In this document: piece after piece, positions 50,801 through 60,349 of the stretch
How the letters are laid out: each line of letters starts with the position of its first letter
Position numbering within the stretch: position 1 is the first letter of the stretch
Assembly (NCBI RefSeq): GCF_023634645.1
Contig: NZ_JAMKMR010000008.1
Span: 1-64,000 of the forward strand
DNA length: 64,000 bases
From: Vibrio sinus
GTDB taxonomy: Bacteria > Pseudomonadota > Gammaproteobacteria > Enterobacterales > Vibrionaceae
Direction: 5' to 3'
Program-made: the position numbers and the translations under genes
Notes under the pieces: generated by a model
Told to the model about the DNA's origin: nothing
Databases searched by the model: none
What the model saw: only the letters and a program-made list of their open reading frames with translations

Positions 50801-53800
50801 CGGCAACGATATGATGTACGATCCAAAGTATGACCGTACCTTGGTCTTTGGCCGTGATGACATGCATTCGACTAAGCGCATCGCTGTTGAGATTGAACGG
50901 CTGGTTATAGTGGCCACGCAAGATTTGTCGTAATTCGTCGTCAGACAAATGTTCAGGTAGTTCAGAAAATTTAAGATCGGATGCCGGACCCTCCCTCAGT
51001 ACTTGTACTGGCGCACCTTGATCCTCATCGAATCTCATACGCAGCACTTCATGGCGTGCTAAAACGTCATAATACGCAGCGGCCAATGCGCCATGATCCA
51101 CAGCATCACGGATTCGAAAGGTAATCGCGATATGGTAGGCCGAGCTAGTAGGATTTAATTTGTTGATAAACCATAAGGCCTTCTGACCACATGTCAGTGG
51201 AAAATTAACCGATGAACCGGTGTCTGGTCGCACACTGAGATCATTTTCTTGGCTAAGTTCGGCCAGATGTTTCAACTCTCCTAAGAATGGATCGTGTCTC
51301 TCCCCACCTCTCTCACCGTGACCAACTCCGTCAAACATATTAGAGGATTCAACCTCAGGCGTACTGTCTGTATATTTGGTTGCTACCGCTAAGGTACTTG
51401 TGTCGGCGGCTGTCACTCCATCGGTTATTGATTTAGCGGACGGCTCTTGGGGAAGTTCGTCTAAATGCTCAGTCACAATATGATGAACAAAGCGGTTTAA
51501 TGTAGGCTGCTGCAATAATGCTGTGGGTTGTACGGACAAACCAAGCAAATCATTAATTTGATTAATGAGCATCATGGCGCCAATGGAGTCTAAACCATAA
51601 CTCATTAGGTTCTGATCGGGTTCAATCTCTGATGTATCTAGCTTTAACAAAGATGCCAGCTCTGTATGGATTTTGTTATAAACCGTCAGTTGTTGCAGAT
51701 CAGTCGCCTCCAATGTCGGCGCAGAGCCATTGTCATCACTATAACGGTTTAACATTGGACGATCGTGCCAGTTCTCCTCTATCACTTTAGGATCACCTGA
51801 TAAAATGGCGACCTGGTTTAGTGTGTGAGAACTGGCGAAACTCAATGCCGTTTGCAGTGCGCTTAAGGCGTGTTCTGTGTTTAAAGGCTCTAGCCCTAAA
51901 TTCCGCTTTAAGAACAATCGACTTTGCTCATCAAGCTCCATACCACCATCTCGCCAAAGGCTCCAATTTATCGACAGGGTTGTCCCATAACGAGTGCCAG
52001 CAGAAACTTGCTTGTTACGTAATGATGCAAAGGAGTCTAAATATCGGTTAGCAAACGCATAATCGGTTTGCCCAACAAAAGGCATGATAGAAGAGATCGA
52101 TGAGTACAATAGAAAGAAATCCATTCTATCGTCTTTTGTTGCTTGATCTAGGTGGCGAGCACCCAGAACTTTCACCCCAATGACTGAGGCAATGCGCTCC
52201 TTTGACCTGTCCGCAAGATAAGCGTTATCCATTACACCAGCACAATGGATGACACCGTTAAGTTGACCATATCGTTGCCTAATATTGGCAACGGTATTCT
52301 GCACCGCATCACCATCTGTCACATCGACTTGGTGGTAATCAAAGCCTTGCAAACTGTCATCCAGCTGGCGACGCCCAAGTAATACCACTCTCGCCTGAAA
52401 GTCTCGATGAAGTTTGTTGGCAAGCACCTTACCTAATTCTCCTGAACCTCCAGAGATGATATAGATGCCTTGGTGTCTGAATCCTATCTCATTAATGTCT
52501 GAAGAGGTGGATGTCACCTCTCGACGTGGCAAGGCTAAGCGACTAGGTACAAGAATCTGACGGTGACCATTTAGGTAACGTGTTTCAACCGCATCACAAG
52601 CTAACACTGTTTGCTCACGCTCTAAAAACGAAGCGACTGAAACCGAACCTTGCAAATCAGTGTCATCAAGACCAATCAATCGTGCGATAAGCTCCGGTGT
52701 TTCAGCCGTAAAACTACGAAGAAAACCTGCTAGTCCTACATAGGCTGGATTTTCTTGTTGCTCACTTAAAGAATGAAATACAAATAAGCGAGCTTTGTCC
52801 GCTTGTTTCTCTCGGTTCAAGTGCTGTAGTAAGGTGGTTAATGCATAGATCCCATATTCCAGCTGCTGAACTTCCTGTTTACTATCATTTGCCGTGTTTG
52901 TTGCCAACAGACTCCAAAAATGCCCGATATGCACCTCTTTGTCCTGAAGAGAGGCTTGTTGCCAAAGGCGAATGTAATCCTCTGGCTTGTCAGCTCTAAT
53001 GGTGAAACAGCGAGTGCTGTGCTGTGCAAACCCTTCCCCTGGATAAACCACGATATCTTTGACGCCACGAGGCTCGACGATGCACTCACTGGCTTGGGGA
53101 AGAAAAAATAGTCTTGATTCATTGGCAATGACAGGAGCTGCTTCATGCTGAATTATTGGCTGCCAATTAAGGCCGTAAAAATAGCAATCATCAGTCTCAG
53201 CGTTCTTCAAAGTGACTGGTCGCAATGTCAGATCGCTGATATGAACAAGGCAGCGACCAGATTCATCCACCATATGCAGTGAGAAACTCGCGCTATCGTC
53301 TGTAATCGATTTCAGCGTAGCCACACTATAGAATTTATCCGGCAGACCCGCATAAACATGAATTTCTTCCAACGAGAAAGGGATATAGGTTTTAGTCGTA
53401 TCATGATCTTCGCAAAATCGAATACAAGGTTGGAATGCACTATCTAGTATTCCCGGGTGTAGATAAAAGCCATCCGCGCGAGTCACAGGCCAAGGCCAAC
53501 TTTGCTTTGGCGCACGAGCGCTATCATCAAACTCCACCTTCCCTATTATTTGTCGATCACGTCGGTAGAGCGCTTTCAAATTCCGGAACCTACGCCCGTA
53601 AGCAAACCCCTGCCTATCAAACTTTTCATAACAAGAGGCGAGTTCATCAACATGTAATGCATCATCTAAAACGACATTGTCATAAATCGGAGCAGCTTGA
53701 CTAACCTCTGAATCGATCAGCTCGCCTTGCGCGCAAAGCTTGTCGGCCCCTTTTTCGATTTGATAGAGCTCAAACCGAACGGCTTGTACCGTTTTTATGA

Positions 53801-56375
53801 TGCGAATTTCTGTAATAACTGGCCCATTTTCTACTAACACTGGCTGAATCCAGATTAGTTTGCGCAGGCCAAGTGGCACTCCAGCGTTGGCTAATACTGC
53901 CGCCATTAAGGCACTTTCAATAACGGCGACACCAGGTAGTGTTTTGCGACCAGCAATAACATGTTCTGAGAAAAAGAATTCTGAGCCGTGGAATTCCGAG
54001 CGAAACGCCACGTAATCAAGCGTCGATACATTGTGATGGACCAAAGGCGTCAATGTCTGATAGCCGTCTGCGCCTTGAGGCTTGAACACGGGCATTGCAA
54101 ATTGTCTTTGTTCGAAAGGATATCCCGGCAGGCTTATCAGTTTTGCCCAATGTCTACCTTGGTGATTGCGGCGTTTTTCATGATGTATAGCAGACCAGTC
54201 AAATGGCTTACTCTCAATCCAAAGCTTGGCGAGCTCTTTGGCTAGGTATTGGTTACCTTTTTCTACGATAAACGGGGCGTTTTGTTTTTCAACACAACCA
54301 CTGAAAACCCCTTCCTGAGTTCGGCCTTGGACAAACCCTTCAAGCATACCAATCAGCGAATCTAGTGAAGACACAACCAATCCCACACGCCAATCCATGG
54401 GCACTCGGCCAGACTGCAAGGTATACGCGATATCAGACAATGCCGGTTTTGGCTCATTATTCACCAGAAAATTAAGCAACTGTGACGCATAAGCTTGGAG
54501 ACGCTCTTCGCTTTTTGCAGACAGTACGACGACTTCCTCTGACGGTACTGCTACCTTACCGTTAGCAATGCGCGGTGCTTTTACTTCCTCCAGGACGAGA
54601 TAGGCGTTAGTGCCGCTAAATCCAAAAGAGCTAACCGCAGCACGACGTAACTGTCCCTGCTTTGCTTTCCACTCTTGGGCTTGTTCACTGATATAAAAGG
54701 GGGAGCCGTTAAGATCAATATGCTCATTGAGCTGTTGGAAGTGGATACTTGGCGGCAAAGTTTTGTTTGCTAGCGATAGAGCGGCTTTAAAAAAACCAGC
54801 ACTGCCAGCTGCTGCCAAAAGGTGCCCGACATTGCTCTTCACCGAGCCCAACGCACAAAATCTGGCATCAGAGGTATAAGAGGTGAAAGCATCTTGGAGA
54901 GCTTCAACTTCGAGAGGATCACCTAATTTAGTTCCAGAACCATGAGCCTCTACCAATTCAATAGAGCGAGGATTAATGCCAAACCGTTCAAACACAGACT
55001 TCTGCAGTTCTGCTTGGGCAGTTTGGCTCGGCGCTGTAATGCCGTTAGTACGCCCATCTTGATTGATACCCCAACCAATAACGCTGGCATAGATATGGTC
55101 ACCATCTCTCAACGCATCACTTAAACGCTTAAGAGCCACAACGCCAACCCCTTCTGCTGGCACAAAGCCATTCGCTCTTTGATCAAAACTGAAACAGCGA
55201 CCATCTGCAGACAGCATTCCGGCTTGACTCGCCATAATATGAATACTTGGATCGGCTAACACAGACACCCCGCCAACCAATGCCAAGTCACATTCGCGTG
55301 CGTTGATGCTGTCGCACGCTTTCGCCAGCGCGACCAAAGACGAAGAACATGCCGTGTCTATGGTCAGACAAGGCCCTCGAAGATCAAGCAAATAAGCAAT
55401 ACGTGCAGCCAAAATTGATGGGCTAGCGCCAAGGAAACCTGCCGCAGACAAATCGAAACCATTTTGACTTTGACCATATGAGCCACAACCAACAAATACT
55501 CCGCAACGCTCCCCAGATAATCTATCGCCACGATACCCTGCGTCTTCAAGACAATGCCAAGACTCTTCAAGAAATAGACGCTGCTGAGGATCCATTGCAC
55601 CAGCATCAGCAGGCGAGATATTAAAAAACAAAGGATCAAATTCGTCGATACCATCGACGGCCCCAATCCAATTTGAATAGGTTTTTCCAGCATGCATTTT
55701 GGGGTCAAAAATACTATCCATTGACCAGTATTCCCGGTTTACCCGGCTTATGCTGTCTCGACCTTCGACAATACCATGCCAAAATTCTGCTGTATTTCGA
55801 GCGCCGGGGAAACGCCCAGAAAGACCGACAACGGCAATCGCCTCATCGGTATGTTTTTCTTGTGGCGAGATGCTTAAGCCTTGAGTCTTCTGGGTGAAGG
55901 CTTTTCTATTGGCGGCACTACGTATCGCCTGACTAACCTTACTCTTATTAGCAGTGCTTCTCCCGCTAATGCTGCCACTTTGGGGACGTTCTGATGATAT
56001 TCCTGAAGAGGCGGCTATATTGGAAATGCGTTTTTCAGAGCCGTTTGTGGATTCAGGTTGGCCAAATAGCTTGAACTTGGTCGTTGGAGGTCTATTAGCC
56101 TTCGATACAGGCTCACCTGCCTGTTCATTCAGTTGTTGGTAGATAAGTTCAGACAACTTTTCCAAAGTAGGATAGTTGTAGACCCGCACAGCAGGAATAA
56201 GCAATTGATATTGCTCATTCACTCGTGCCATCCATTGCACTCCTATTCTCGATGTTAGCCCCAACTCAAAGAATGATTTATCTTCGGCAATTTCATCTAC
56301 TGAAGTACCAAGTGCTTGTGCAAGAAGCTCGCGAACTGTGTGACGAATGGACTGCAGATCAAAATGTTCTTTCAT
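47892..56375 (-). CDS. hybrid PKS-NRPS: ACP / KS-DH-KR-ACP / C-A(Gly)-PCP
   Basis: A 2827-residue protein. Domains: ACP (GLTSRIGVQW near 39), KS (178-600), DH (784-1060, EHVIAGRKTLPG and HPGILDSAFQ), KR (1303-1520, GGSGELG, Tyr in TDYAFAN), ACP (GLDSI near 1593), condensation (1720-2150, HHIVADAW), adenylation (2200-2680) and PCP (GGSSL near 2726). The A-domain pocket residues I read are D, I, L (FDIAGLELF), Q (MQATP), L and G (ALCGG), L, I and W (LYGPTETTIW): the glycine code. The first ACP completes the preceding KS0-DH*-MT module. The C-terminus (LLDILSLLSDG) looks like a docking helix matching the next protein's N-terminus. AGGGGATAGGA precedes the ATG. Confidence 0.95.
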   Translation of the reverse strand: MKEHFDLQSIRHTVRELLAQALGTSVDEIAEDKSFFELGLTSRIGVQWMARVNEQYQLLIPAVRVYNYPTLEKLSELIYQQLNEQAGEPVSKANRPPTTKFKLFGQPESTNGSEKRISNIAASSGISSERPQSGSISGRSTANKSKVSQAIRSAANRKAFTQKTQGLSISPQEKHTDEAIAVVGLSGRFPGARNTAEFWHGIVEGRDSISRVNREYWSMDSIFDPKMHAGKTYSNWIGAVDGIDEFDPLFFNISPADAGAMDPQQRLFLEESWHCLEDAGYRGDRLSGERCGVFVGCGSYGQSQNGFDLSAAGFLGASPSILAARIAYLLDLRGPCLTIDTACSSSLVALAKACDSINARECDLALVGGVSVLADPSIHIMASQAGMLSADGRCFSFDQRANGFVPAEGVGVVALKRLSDALRDGDHIYASVIGWGINQDGRTNGITAPSQTAQAELQKSVFERFGINPRSIELVEAHGSGTKLGDPLEVEALQDAFTSYTSDARFCALGSVKSNVGHLLAAAGSAGFFKAALSLANKTLPPSIHFQQLNEHIDLNGSPFYISEQAQEWKAKQGQLRRAAVSSFGFSGTNAYLVLEEVKAPRIANGKVAVPSEEVVVLSAKSEERLQAYASQLLNFLVNNEPKPALSDIAYTLQSGRVPMDWRVGLVVSSLDSLIGMLEGFVQGRTQEGVFSGCVEKQNAPFIVEKGNQYLAKELAKLWIESKPFDWSAIHHEKRRNHQGRHWAKLISLPGYPFEQRQFAMPVFKPQGADGYQTLTPLVHHNVSTLDYVAFRSEFHGSEFFFSEHVIAGRKTLPGVAVIESALMAAVLANAGVPLGLRKLIWIQPVLVENGPVITEIRIIKTVQAVRFELYQIEKGADKLCAQGELIDSEVSQAAPIYDNVVLDDALHVDELASCYEKFDRQGFAYGRRFRNLKALYRRDRQIIGKVEFDDSARAPKQSWPWPVTRADGFYLHPGILDSAFQPCIRFCEDHDTTKTYIPFSLEEIHVYAGLPDKFYSVATLKSITDDSASFSLHMVDESGRCLVHISDLTLRPVTLKNAETDDCYFYGLNWQPIIQHEAAPVIANESRLFFLPQASECIVEPRGVKDIVVYPGEGFAQHSTRCFTIRADKPEDYIRLWQQASLQDKEVHIGHFWSLLATNTANDSKQEVQQLEYGIYALTTLLQHLNREKQADKARLFVFHSLSEQQENPAYVGLAGFLRSFTAETPELIARLIGLDDTDLQGSVSVASFLEREQTVLACDAVETRYLNGHRQILVPSRLALPRREVTSTSSDINEIGFRHQGIYIISGGSGELGKVLANKLHRDFQARVVLLGRRQLDDSLQGFDYHQVDVTDGDAVQNTVANIRQRYGQLNGVIHCAGVMDNAYLADRSKERIASVIGVKVLGARHLDQATKDDRMDFFLLYSSISSIMPFVGQTDYAFANRYLDSFASLRNKQVSAGTRYGTTLSINWSLWRDGGMELDEQSRLFLKRNLGLEPLNTEHALSALQTALSFASSHTLNQVAILSGDPKVIEENWHDRPMLNRYSDDNGSAPTLEATDLQQLTVYNKIHTELASLLKLDTSEIEPDQNLMSYGLDSIGAMMLINQINDLLGLSVQPTALLQQPTLNRFVHHIVTEHLDELPQEPSAKSITDGVTAADTSTLAVATKYTDSTPEVESSNMFDGVGHGERGGERHDPFLGELKHLAELSQENDLSVRPDTGSSVNFPLTCGQKALWFINKLNPTSSAYHIAITFRIRDAVDHGALAAAYYDVLARHEVLRMRFDEDQGAPVQVLREGPASDLKFSELPEHLSDDELRQILRGHYNQPFNLNSDALSRMHVITAKDQGTVILWIVHHIVADAWSVWVMLDELLSSYHARLTGSEPDLTPVTATLADSAREEATFLSSEVGAKELAFWQQQLQGEPPVLNLPADYPRPKVQSFEGKSLPFICDQVLSTKILNLALQHGVTPFTLLLSSYQAFLCRWSDSTKVWVGSPVSGRLDQSYVSSVGNFINSVVLTADIRDTQTFSMLLEQQKEVVASALEHQKYPFSRLVEHLNPNREGGRTPLFQAEFVYQKSHQANDLIRILSPVEPAEIVHKGIRLESVPFTQQEGQFDIALEMMEMDGHLVGTFKFNASLFSSDTMAQIQQSFMRFIAQCVDSPDAPIPALNPRKVPEGGSVLSGSEFALPSQNVTELFEQQVIVNRTKQAVVCAGHTATYESLNYRANQIARYLRQAGLKPGQHVAVFLPRSIDLVAALLAVIKAGGTYIPIDPAFPTERIGMMLQDSSPALLLTHRSLTLAEKCIPQQTQSIDLAEKHAEIDRCDGSNLDVALSDDSSAYVIFTSGSTGRPKGVQIPHRALTNFLLSMQDKPGMDSNDRLLAVTTISFDIAGLELFLPLVSGATTIIATKDESRDGLALKQLLTRYDITVMQATPVTWNMLMEAGWEGKENLNALCGGEAMPGRLAADLQKRTASVWNLYGPTETTIWSCIHSVQGDYAEHAVPIGTPIGNTKVRILNAELTPVPVGDIGQLYIGGVGVADGYLGRDDLTQERFIEMGGEIFYRTGDCVRLTHDGVMTFHGREDQQVKINGFRIETGEIEHHLGKLDEVSDCVVCVENDQLNACSEFMLVAYVIPSQRVVSLSTEIQDVLRNKLNEVLPSYMVPSIYKSVSAFPLTPNNKIDRKRLSKLALMGTKETIEPLNDDVAYPKRLQKLWCDVLRMQAAGSSSHFFHSGGSSLTATRLIYRISEEFSVAPPVSLLFEHPVLGDFTNALAEYLPEDSKSKNTAALPPQETVSEANEEHDQHLLDILSLLSDGTISIGQAQQMMED
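48010..51215 (-). other. module 3: NRPS C-A-PCP, glycine-specific
   Basis: It forms an amide between the upstream acyl chain and glycine. The C domain keeps the catalytic His-His pair in HHIVADAW, with Ala in place of the usual final Gly. The A-domain specificity pocket matches glycine. Confidence 0.85.
51490..55845 (-). other. module 2: KS-DH-KR-ACP
   Basis: All KS, DH and KR motifs are intact. The KR loop reads AGVMDN. The module should add one two-carbon unit and give an alpha,beta-alkene before the glycine step. Confidence 0.85.
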
Positions 56376-56431
56376 TCCTATCCCCTTAATTTAGCTTGTT
56401 ATTTCTTGTAGCATTGCTAGTTTTTCAGATG

Positions 56432-59400
56432 TCATGAAAGTGGCTTGACCGCAATGATACTAGCGTGCTCTAAACCGCTGTCAGATTGAGTACCGTCCAC
56501 ATCTAACGCCAAACCTTCATAGCCCGCCATTTCAACAAGAAGGCCTGCAGCCTCACACTCCCGGGCAAGAACATCTGGGTCAACGAGGTTTATGAATGGG
56601 GTACCCTTCAAGGCATCTTCAGCATGATCGCCTTCTGATGAAGAAAGGCCATCCACATGAACTTGCTGAGCAAAAAAGGCAGCGATATCGTCGATGTAGC
56701 CTGGCCAAGAATGACCCGCTTCTTTGAGGTTTTCATACTCGCTCACCCTTGCGGCCCAATGTGGGAAATAGGGAGAATCGCAAACAATGAACAACTTGCC
56801 CCCTGGCTTTAACCAAGTCGCCATTTTGCGAATGGAAGCAGAGAAATCATCCGGTGATAAAAAATGAAGTACTCTCGCGGCATGGATCGCTGAGAAACGA
56901 TTCTGTGGTAAGTTCAGCCCTGGAAGTTTGCCGCATAGCAGCTCTAGACGGTCTTGTAATTTCGGCTCGACTAGGTTTGATAAGATGGATAGGTGCTGTT
57001 GTTCAATGTCCACAGCTAAAACTCGCGCACCACGTTCAAGCGCAGCAATAGAAGCGACGCCATAGGCGCAACCCATATCCAACACTTCGTCTCCCGTAGA
57101 AGCGGCGTAATCAACAAACATACCTGAGCAGGCAGGTAAGCGCGTTGTCATGGCACCAGTCCCGTTTAACGTAGGGATCATGCCCCGGAACTCCTCAGGC
57201 ATGCGTTCTAGAGTCGGCTCTTGTGTTATCGCTTTTTGAGCCGAATCTTCAATAACCAATAAGCCATGAAGGCTTAAGAGTAAATGGTCCTCCTTATCGC
57301 AAACATTCACGTTCAACCAATTGCCATTATCGGTATCAATCACACTGATGACAAAAGCGGCCGACTTGGTCAATTGACCCACAGGTACATAGAAAACCGC
57401 GTTGTTAAGAGATTGTATGTGAGTGTTCGGCAACGCGAGTGCTGGAAGCAAAACCTTGGATATCCAAGCGTCTGTTGTATCAACACAGCCCGGCTGATCA
57501 ATTTCATAAAGCTTGATTTCACACTGTTCGAAACCAGCCGCTAATTTGTCTCTATCTACTTGAGGGGGGGCCAATGTCTCTTCCAGCACTAGGGTAGCAC
57601 TAAACATCTCTTCTTCATCTATGGGTGAATCCATTGGCTGATGACGGAGAATGCGGCAATTCACTGACTGATCAGCATTTGGCTCCACACGAGTAATGAG
57701 CGAAACCTGATTACCCTGTTCTAATTCAAGAGGCTCAGCAAAAGTCACATCTAAAACAGACAAATTGACTAACTCACCATTGACTTGAAGAGCATGGCTC
57801 ACAGCCTCTGCGGCCATCTGCAAATAACACAGTGAGTGAAAGCCAGTCGTCCCATTATGATTGGTTTGATCAAAGCAGCTATCGTAGCTAGAAAAATGTG
57901 ATAGATAAGACTGACCGAAGAAGCTTGAAGTATTGACATGCAACATGGGAGTGACTGAAGCACTTTCTGTTTTGATGTCTGTACGCCGATTTATCTCGCT
58001 TTCAACTTGAGTAAACCAAAGCTTCTTACGCTCAAAAGGATGGGTTGGAAGTGCCACTCTCCTTGGCTTAGGCGCATGAGAATAAAGACCGCTCCAATCT
58101 ACCGATACCCCAAGTGACCATACTTGGCCTAAGCCGCGAATATTTCTATCGGTAACCCAAGTCGCAAGCGTTGCTACCATTTCTTTTGAACCAAACAGTG
58201 CTCGCACGTCTTTACCTGTGCTAGCCGAACGCTCTAAAACATAGCGCTCGTCGATATGATTTTCGCAATAACGTTCCAGTCGCTGTTGAAGCTCTTCTGT
58301 TGATACGGCAAAAATAACCAACCTGTATTCATAGGCTTTGCGCCCTGTTTGAAGGGTGAACGCAAGATCTCGAAGGTCAGTATCGTTCTGACCAAAGATG
58401 TTACTGGTTCCATTTTTTAAATACGCGTACAGTTGTTTGGCTTGAGTGCTTAACTGTGCTTTGCTTTTAGCAGATAAAACGACAGCATGCTCTTCTTTGC
58501 TCCCTTTCTCAGTGGCAGCTTGATTTTTATCGCCTAGGTACTCAGCCAAGATTGCGTGTCCGGTGATACCACCAAATCCATAATTGTGAACGCCAATATG
58601 ACGAGGAACACGTTTACCATTACTTAGCTTGGGTGACCACTGCGTGGTTTCTGTCACTATTTGGCAAGGAAAGGTTCCCTGTTCATCATTCCAGTTCAAA
58701 GCAGTGAAGTTGGCCGTTTTCACCAACGTATCGTTTTTCAAACATAAGATGCTTTTTATGAGAGAGATGATCCCAGAAGCACCAGAAAAATGGCCTACGT
58801 GACCTTTGATGGAGCCCAAGTGAGGGGCACTTTCTTGAGTATAAACAGAGCTAAACGCCTTGAGCTCAATTTCATCACCAATAGGGTTTGCCGTCCCCTG
58901 AGCTTCAATATAGTCGATGTCTCGAGCTTCTAAACGGGCTTCCGTTAACGCATCTTTGATAACCGTTTCATGAATTTCACTGTTAGGTGCAGTGAGGAAC
59001 AGGCTTTGCCCACCATGACGAACAGACATGCCACGAATCACACCGTATATTTCATCACCGTCCCGCTCAGCATCAGCCAATGGCTTTATCAACACTGCGC
59101 CAAGGCCATCACTGAAGAAATGTCCGTCTGCATGCTTATCAAACGGACGAACCACCCCTTCACCCGTAAAAAGCCCAAGCTTGCGGTTATAGATGTTCAC
59201 ATCTGGAGACAACGTAAGGTGAACCCCTCCTGCCAACGCCACATTGGCTCTTCCTGAACGTACAGCATGTATCGCTTCATCGAGAGCGACAAACGAACTA
59301 GAGCATGCGGCATCTACCGCTTGAGCAGGCCCCGTCCAATCAAAAAAATGGGCAATACGATTAACCAACATCGCATGGGCATTTCCGGTATTGAGATATC

Positions 59401-60349
59401 CGTCGACCTCAATCCCTTGCTCCCGGATACGGTCAGCATAATCTTTACGCTCAATACCCAGAAATACGCCGATTTTCTCACGGCGCAACTGATCAGGGTT
59501 ATAGCCTGCATTTTCCAACGTTTCCCACACCACTTCCATGGCTAGCCGATGTTGAGGATCCATCAGGGCTGCGTCGCTTGGCGCGATATTAAAATGAAGC
59601 GGATCAAACTCGTCAATGCCATCTATAAAAGCACCGTGGTGGCAGTCGGTTTTGTTGGGCGATTCAGGCTCACCAAATATGGCTTGCCAATCCCATCTTT
59701 GTTTCGGGATCTCCGAAATAAAAGAGCGGTTGTCTAATAGGCCTTGCCAAAAGTCTGCAATATCGTTGGATTGAGGGAAGCGTCCGCCCATACCGATAAT
59801 GGCTATATCACTGATGCCTTTCTTCTTTTCACTAACCGGATGAAACGCCTCGTTCGGTTCAAGATCTAGCTCTATGTTCTGATGAGCAGCTCGATACTCA
59901 TAGTGCTCTTTAATCTTGTCACTAATAAGGTCGTGTACCGACTCACTGTGAGTGGATTCATTGGCGTTGAGTTTAGCTCCACATGACTGCGCTATAAAAC
60001 CAGCAACCGCTTCTATGGATGGATTTTCTAGGAAGAAAGATGGCGGTAGGTTGAGTTGCCCATATCGCAGCGAGAGCAGCTTGGAAAACTCAGTGAGAGA
60101 AATAGAGTTAAAACCAAAGTCTGACAAACTAGAATCTGGACTAACATCCTCGTCGGTGATGCCTAATGTCATGCATAATATTGCCATAACATCATCGACA
60201 ATGGCTTCCATATCCAACCCCGGTTCTGGTTGTTCCTCTCTTGTAACCTTATCCATTGCCTGAGAGATATTGGCGATGATGGAAACCGAATCTTCAAAAT
60301 TTATCAAACCGTTTTGAACATCTGCTACGAAAGTGTCTATATATGTCAT
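56432..60349 (-). CDS. trans-AT PKS: ACP / non-elongating KS - DH-like - methyltransferase
   Basis: A 1305-residue protein. An N-terminal docking segment (1-30, VADVQNGLINFEDS) is followed by ACP (GFNSI near 78), KS (180-600), a degenerate DH-like domain (about 790-1040) and a class I methyltransferase (about 1050-1240, VLDMGCAYG near 1087). The KS keeps Cys (DAACSSS) and the last His (GHVGH), but the central HGTGT reads QGTAN, so the decarboxylative His is lost and it should only pass the chain on (KS0). The DH-like region lacks the HxxxGxxxxP and HPxxxD motifs. The methyltransferase is unlike the in-line C-methyltransferase of the later gene and is best read as an O-methyltransferase. Start and previous stop overlap (ATGA). 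A 56-bp gap precedes the next gene. Confidence 0.93.
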   Translation of the reverse strand: MTYIDTFVADVQNGLINFEDSVSIIANISQAMDKVTREEQPEPGLDMEAIVDDVMAILCMTLGITDEDVSPDSSLSDFGFNSISLTEFSKLLSLRYGQLNLPPSFFLENPSIEAVAGFIAQSCGAKLNANESTHSESVHDLISDKIKEHYEYRAAHQNIELDLEPNEAFHPVSEKKKGISDIAIIGMGGRFPQSNDIADFWQGLLDNRSFISEIPKQRWDWQAIFGEPESPNKTDCHHGAFIDGIDEFDPLHFNIAPSDAALMDPQHRLAMEVVWETLENAGYNPDQLRREKIGVFLGIERKDYADRIREQGIEVDGYLNTGNAHAMLVNRIAHFFDWTGPAQAVDAACSSSFVALDEAIHAVRSGRANVALAGGVHLTLSPDVNIYNRKLGLFTGEGVVRPFDKHADGHFFSDGLGAVLIKPLADAERDGDEIYGVIRGMSVRHGGQSLFLTAPNSEIHETVIKDALTEARLEARDIDYIEAQGTANPIGDEIELKAFSSVYTQESAPHLGSIKGHVGHFSGASGIISLIKSILCLKNDTLVKTANFTALNWNDEQGTFPCQIVTETTQWSPKLSNGKRVPRHIGVHNYGFGGITGHAILAEYLGDKNQAATEKGSKEEHAVVLSAKSKAQLSTQAKQLYAYLKNGTSNIFGQNDTDLRDLAFTLQTGRKAYEYRLVIFAVSTEELQQRLERYCENHIDERYVLERSASTGKDVRALFGSKEMVATLATWVTDRNIRGLGQVWSLGVSVDWSGLYSHAPKPRRVALPTHPFERKKLWFTQVESEINRRTDIKTESASVTPMLHVNTSSFFGQSYLSHFSSYDSCFDQTNHNGTTGFHSLCYLQMAAEAVSHALQVNGELVNLSVLDVTFAEPLELEQGNQVSLITRVEPNADQSVNCRILRHQPMDSPIDEEEMFSATLVLEETLAPPQVDRDKLAAGFEQCEIKLYEIDQPGCVDTTDAWISKVLLPALALPNTHIQSLNNAVFYVPVGQLTKSAAFVISVIDTDNGNWLNVNVCDKEDHLLLSLHGLLVIEDSAQKAITQEPTLERMPEEFRGMIPTLNGTGAMTTRLPACSGMFVDYAASTGDEVLDMGCAYGVASIAALERGARVLAVDIEQQHLSILSNLVEPKLQDRLELLCGKLPGLNLPQNRFSAIHAARVLHFLSPDDFSASIRKMATWLKPGGKLFIVCDSPYFPHWAARVSEYENLKEAGHSWPGYIDDIAAFFAQQVHVDGLSSSEGDHAEDALKGTPFINLVDPDVLARECEAAGLLVEMAGYEGLALDVDGTQSDSGLEHASIIAVKPLS
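58898..58900 (-). other. KS0 active-site substitution (His to Gln)
   Basis: The codon CAG (Gln, residue 484 of the protein) stands where the HGTGT histidine should be; the following residues are GTAN rather than GTGT. In this family the substitution abolishes decarboxylative condensation. Confidence 0.85.

Larger units (their letters stand above)
56140..60349 (-). other. oxidation-module ACP plus module 1b: KS0-DH*-MT // ACP
   Basis: The N-terminal ACP (GFNSI) of the 1305-residue protein serves the KS-FMO of the previous protein. The KS0-DH*-MT set is completed by the ACP at the N-terminus of the next protein. Both modules are thus split at protein borders. Confidence 0.75.
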
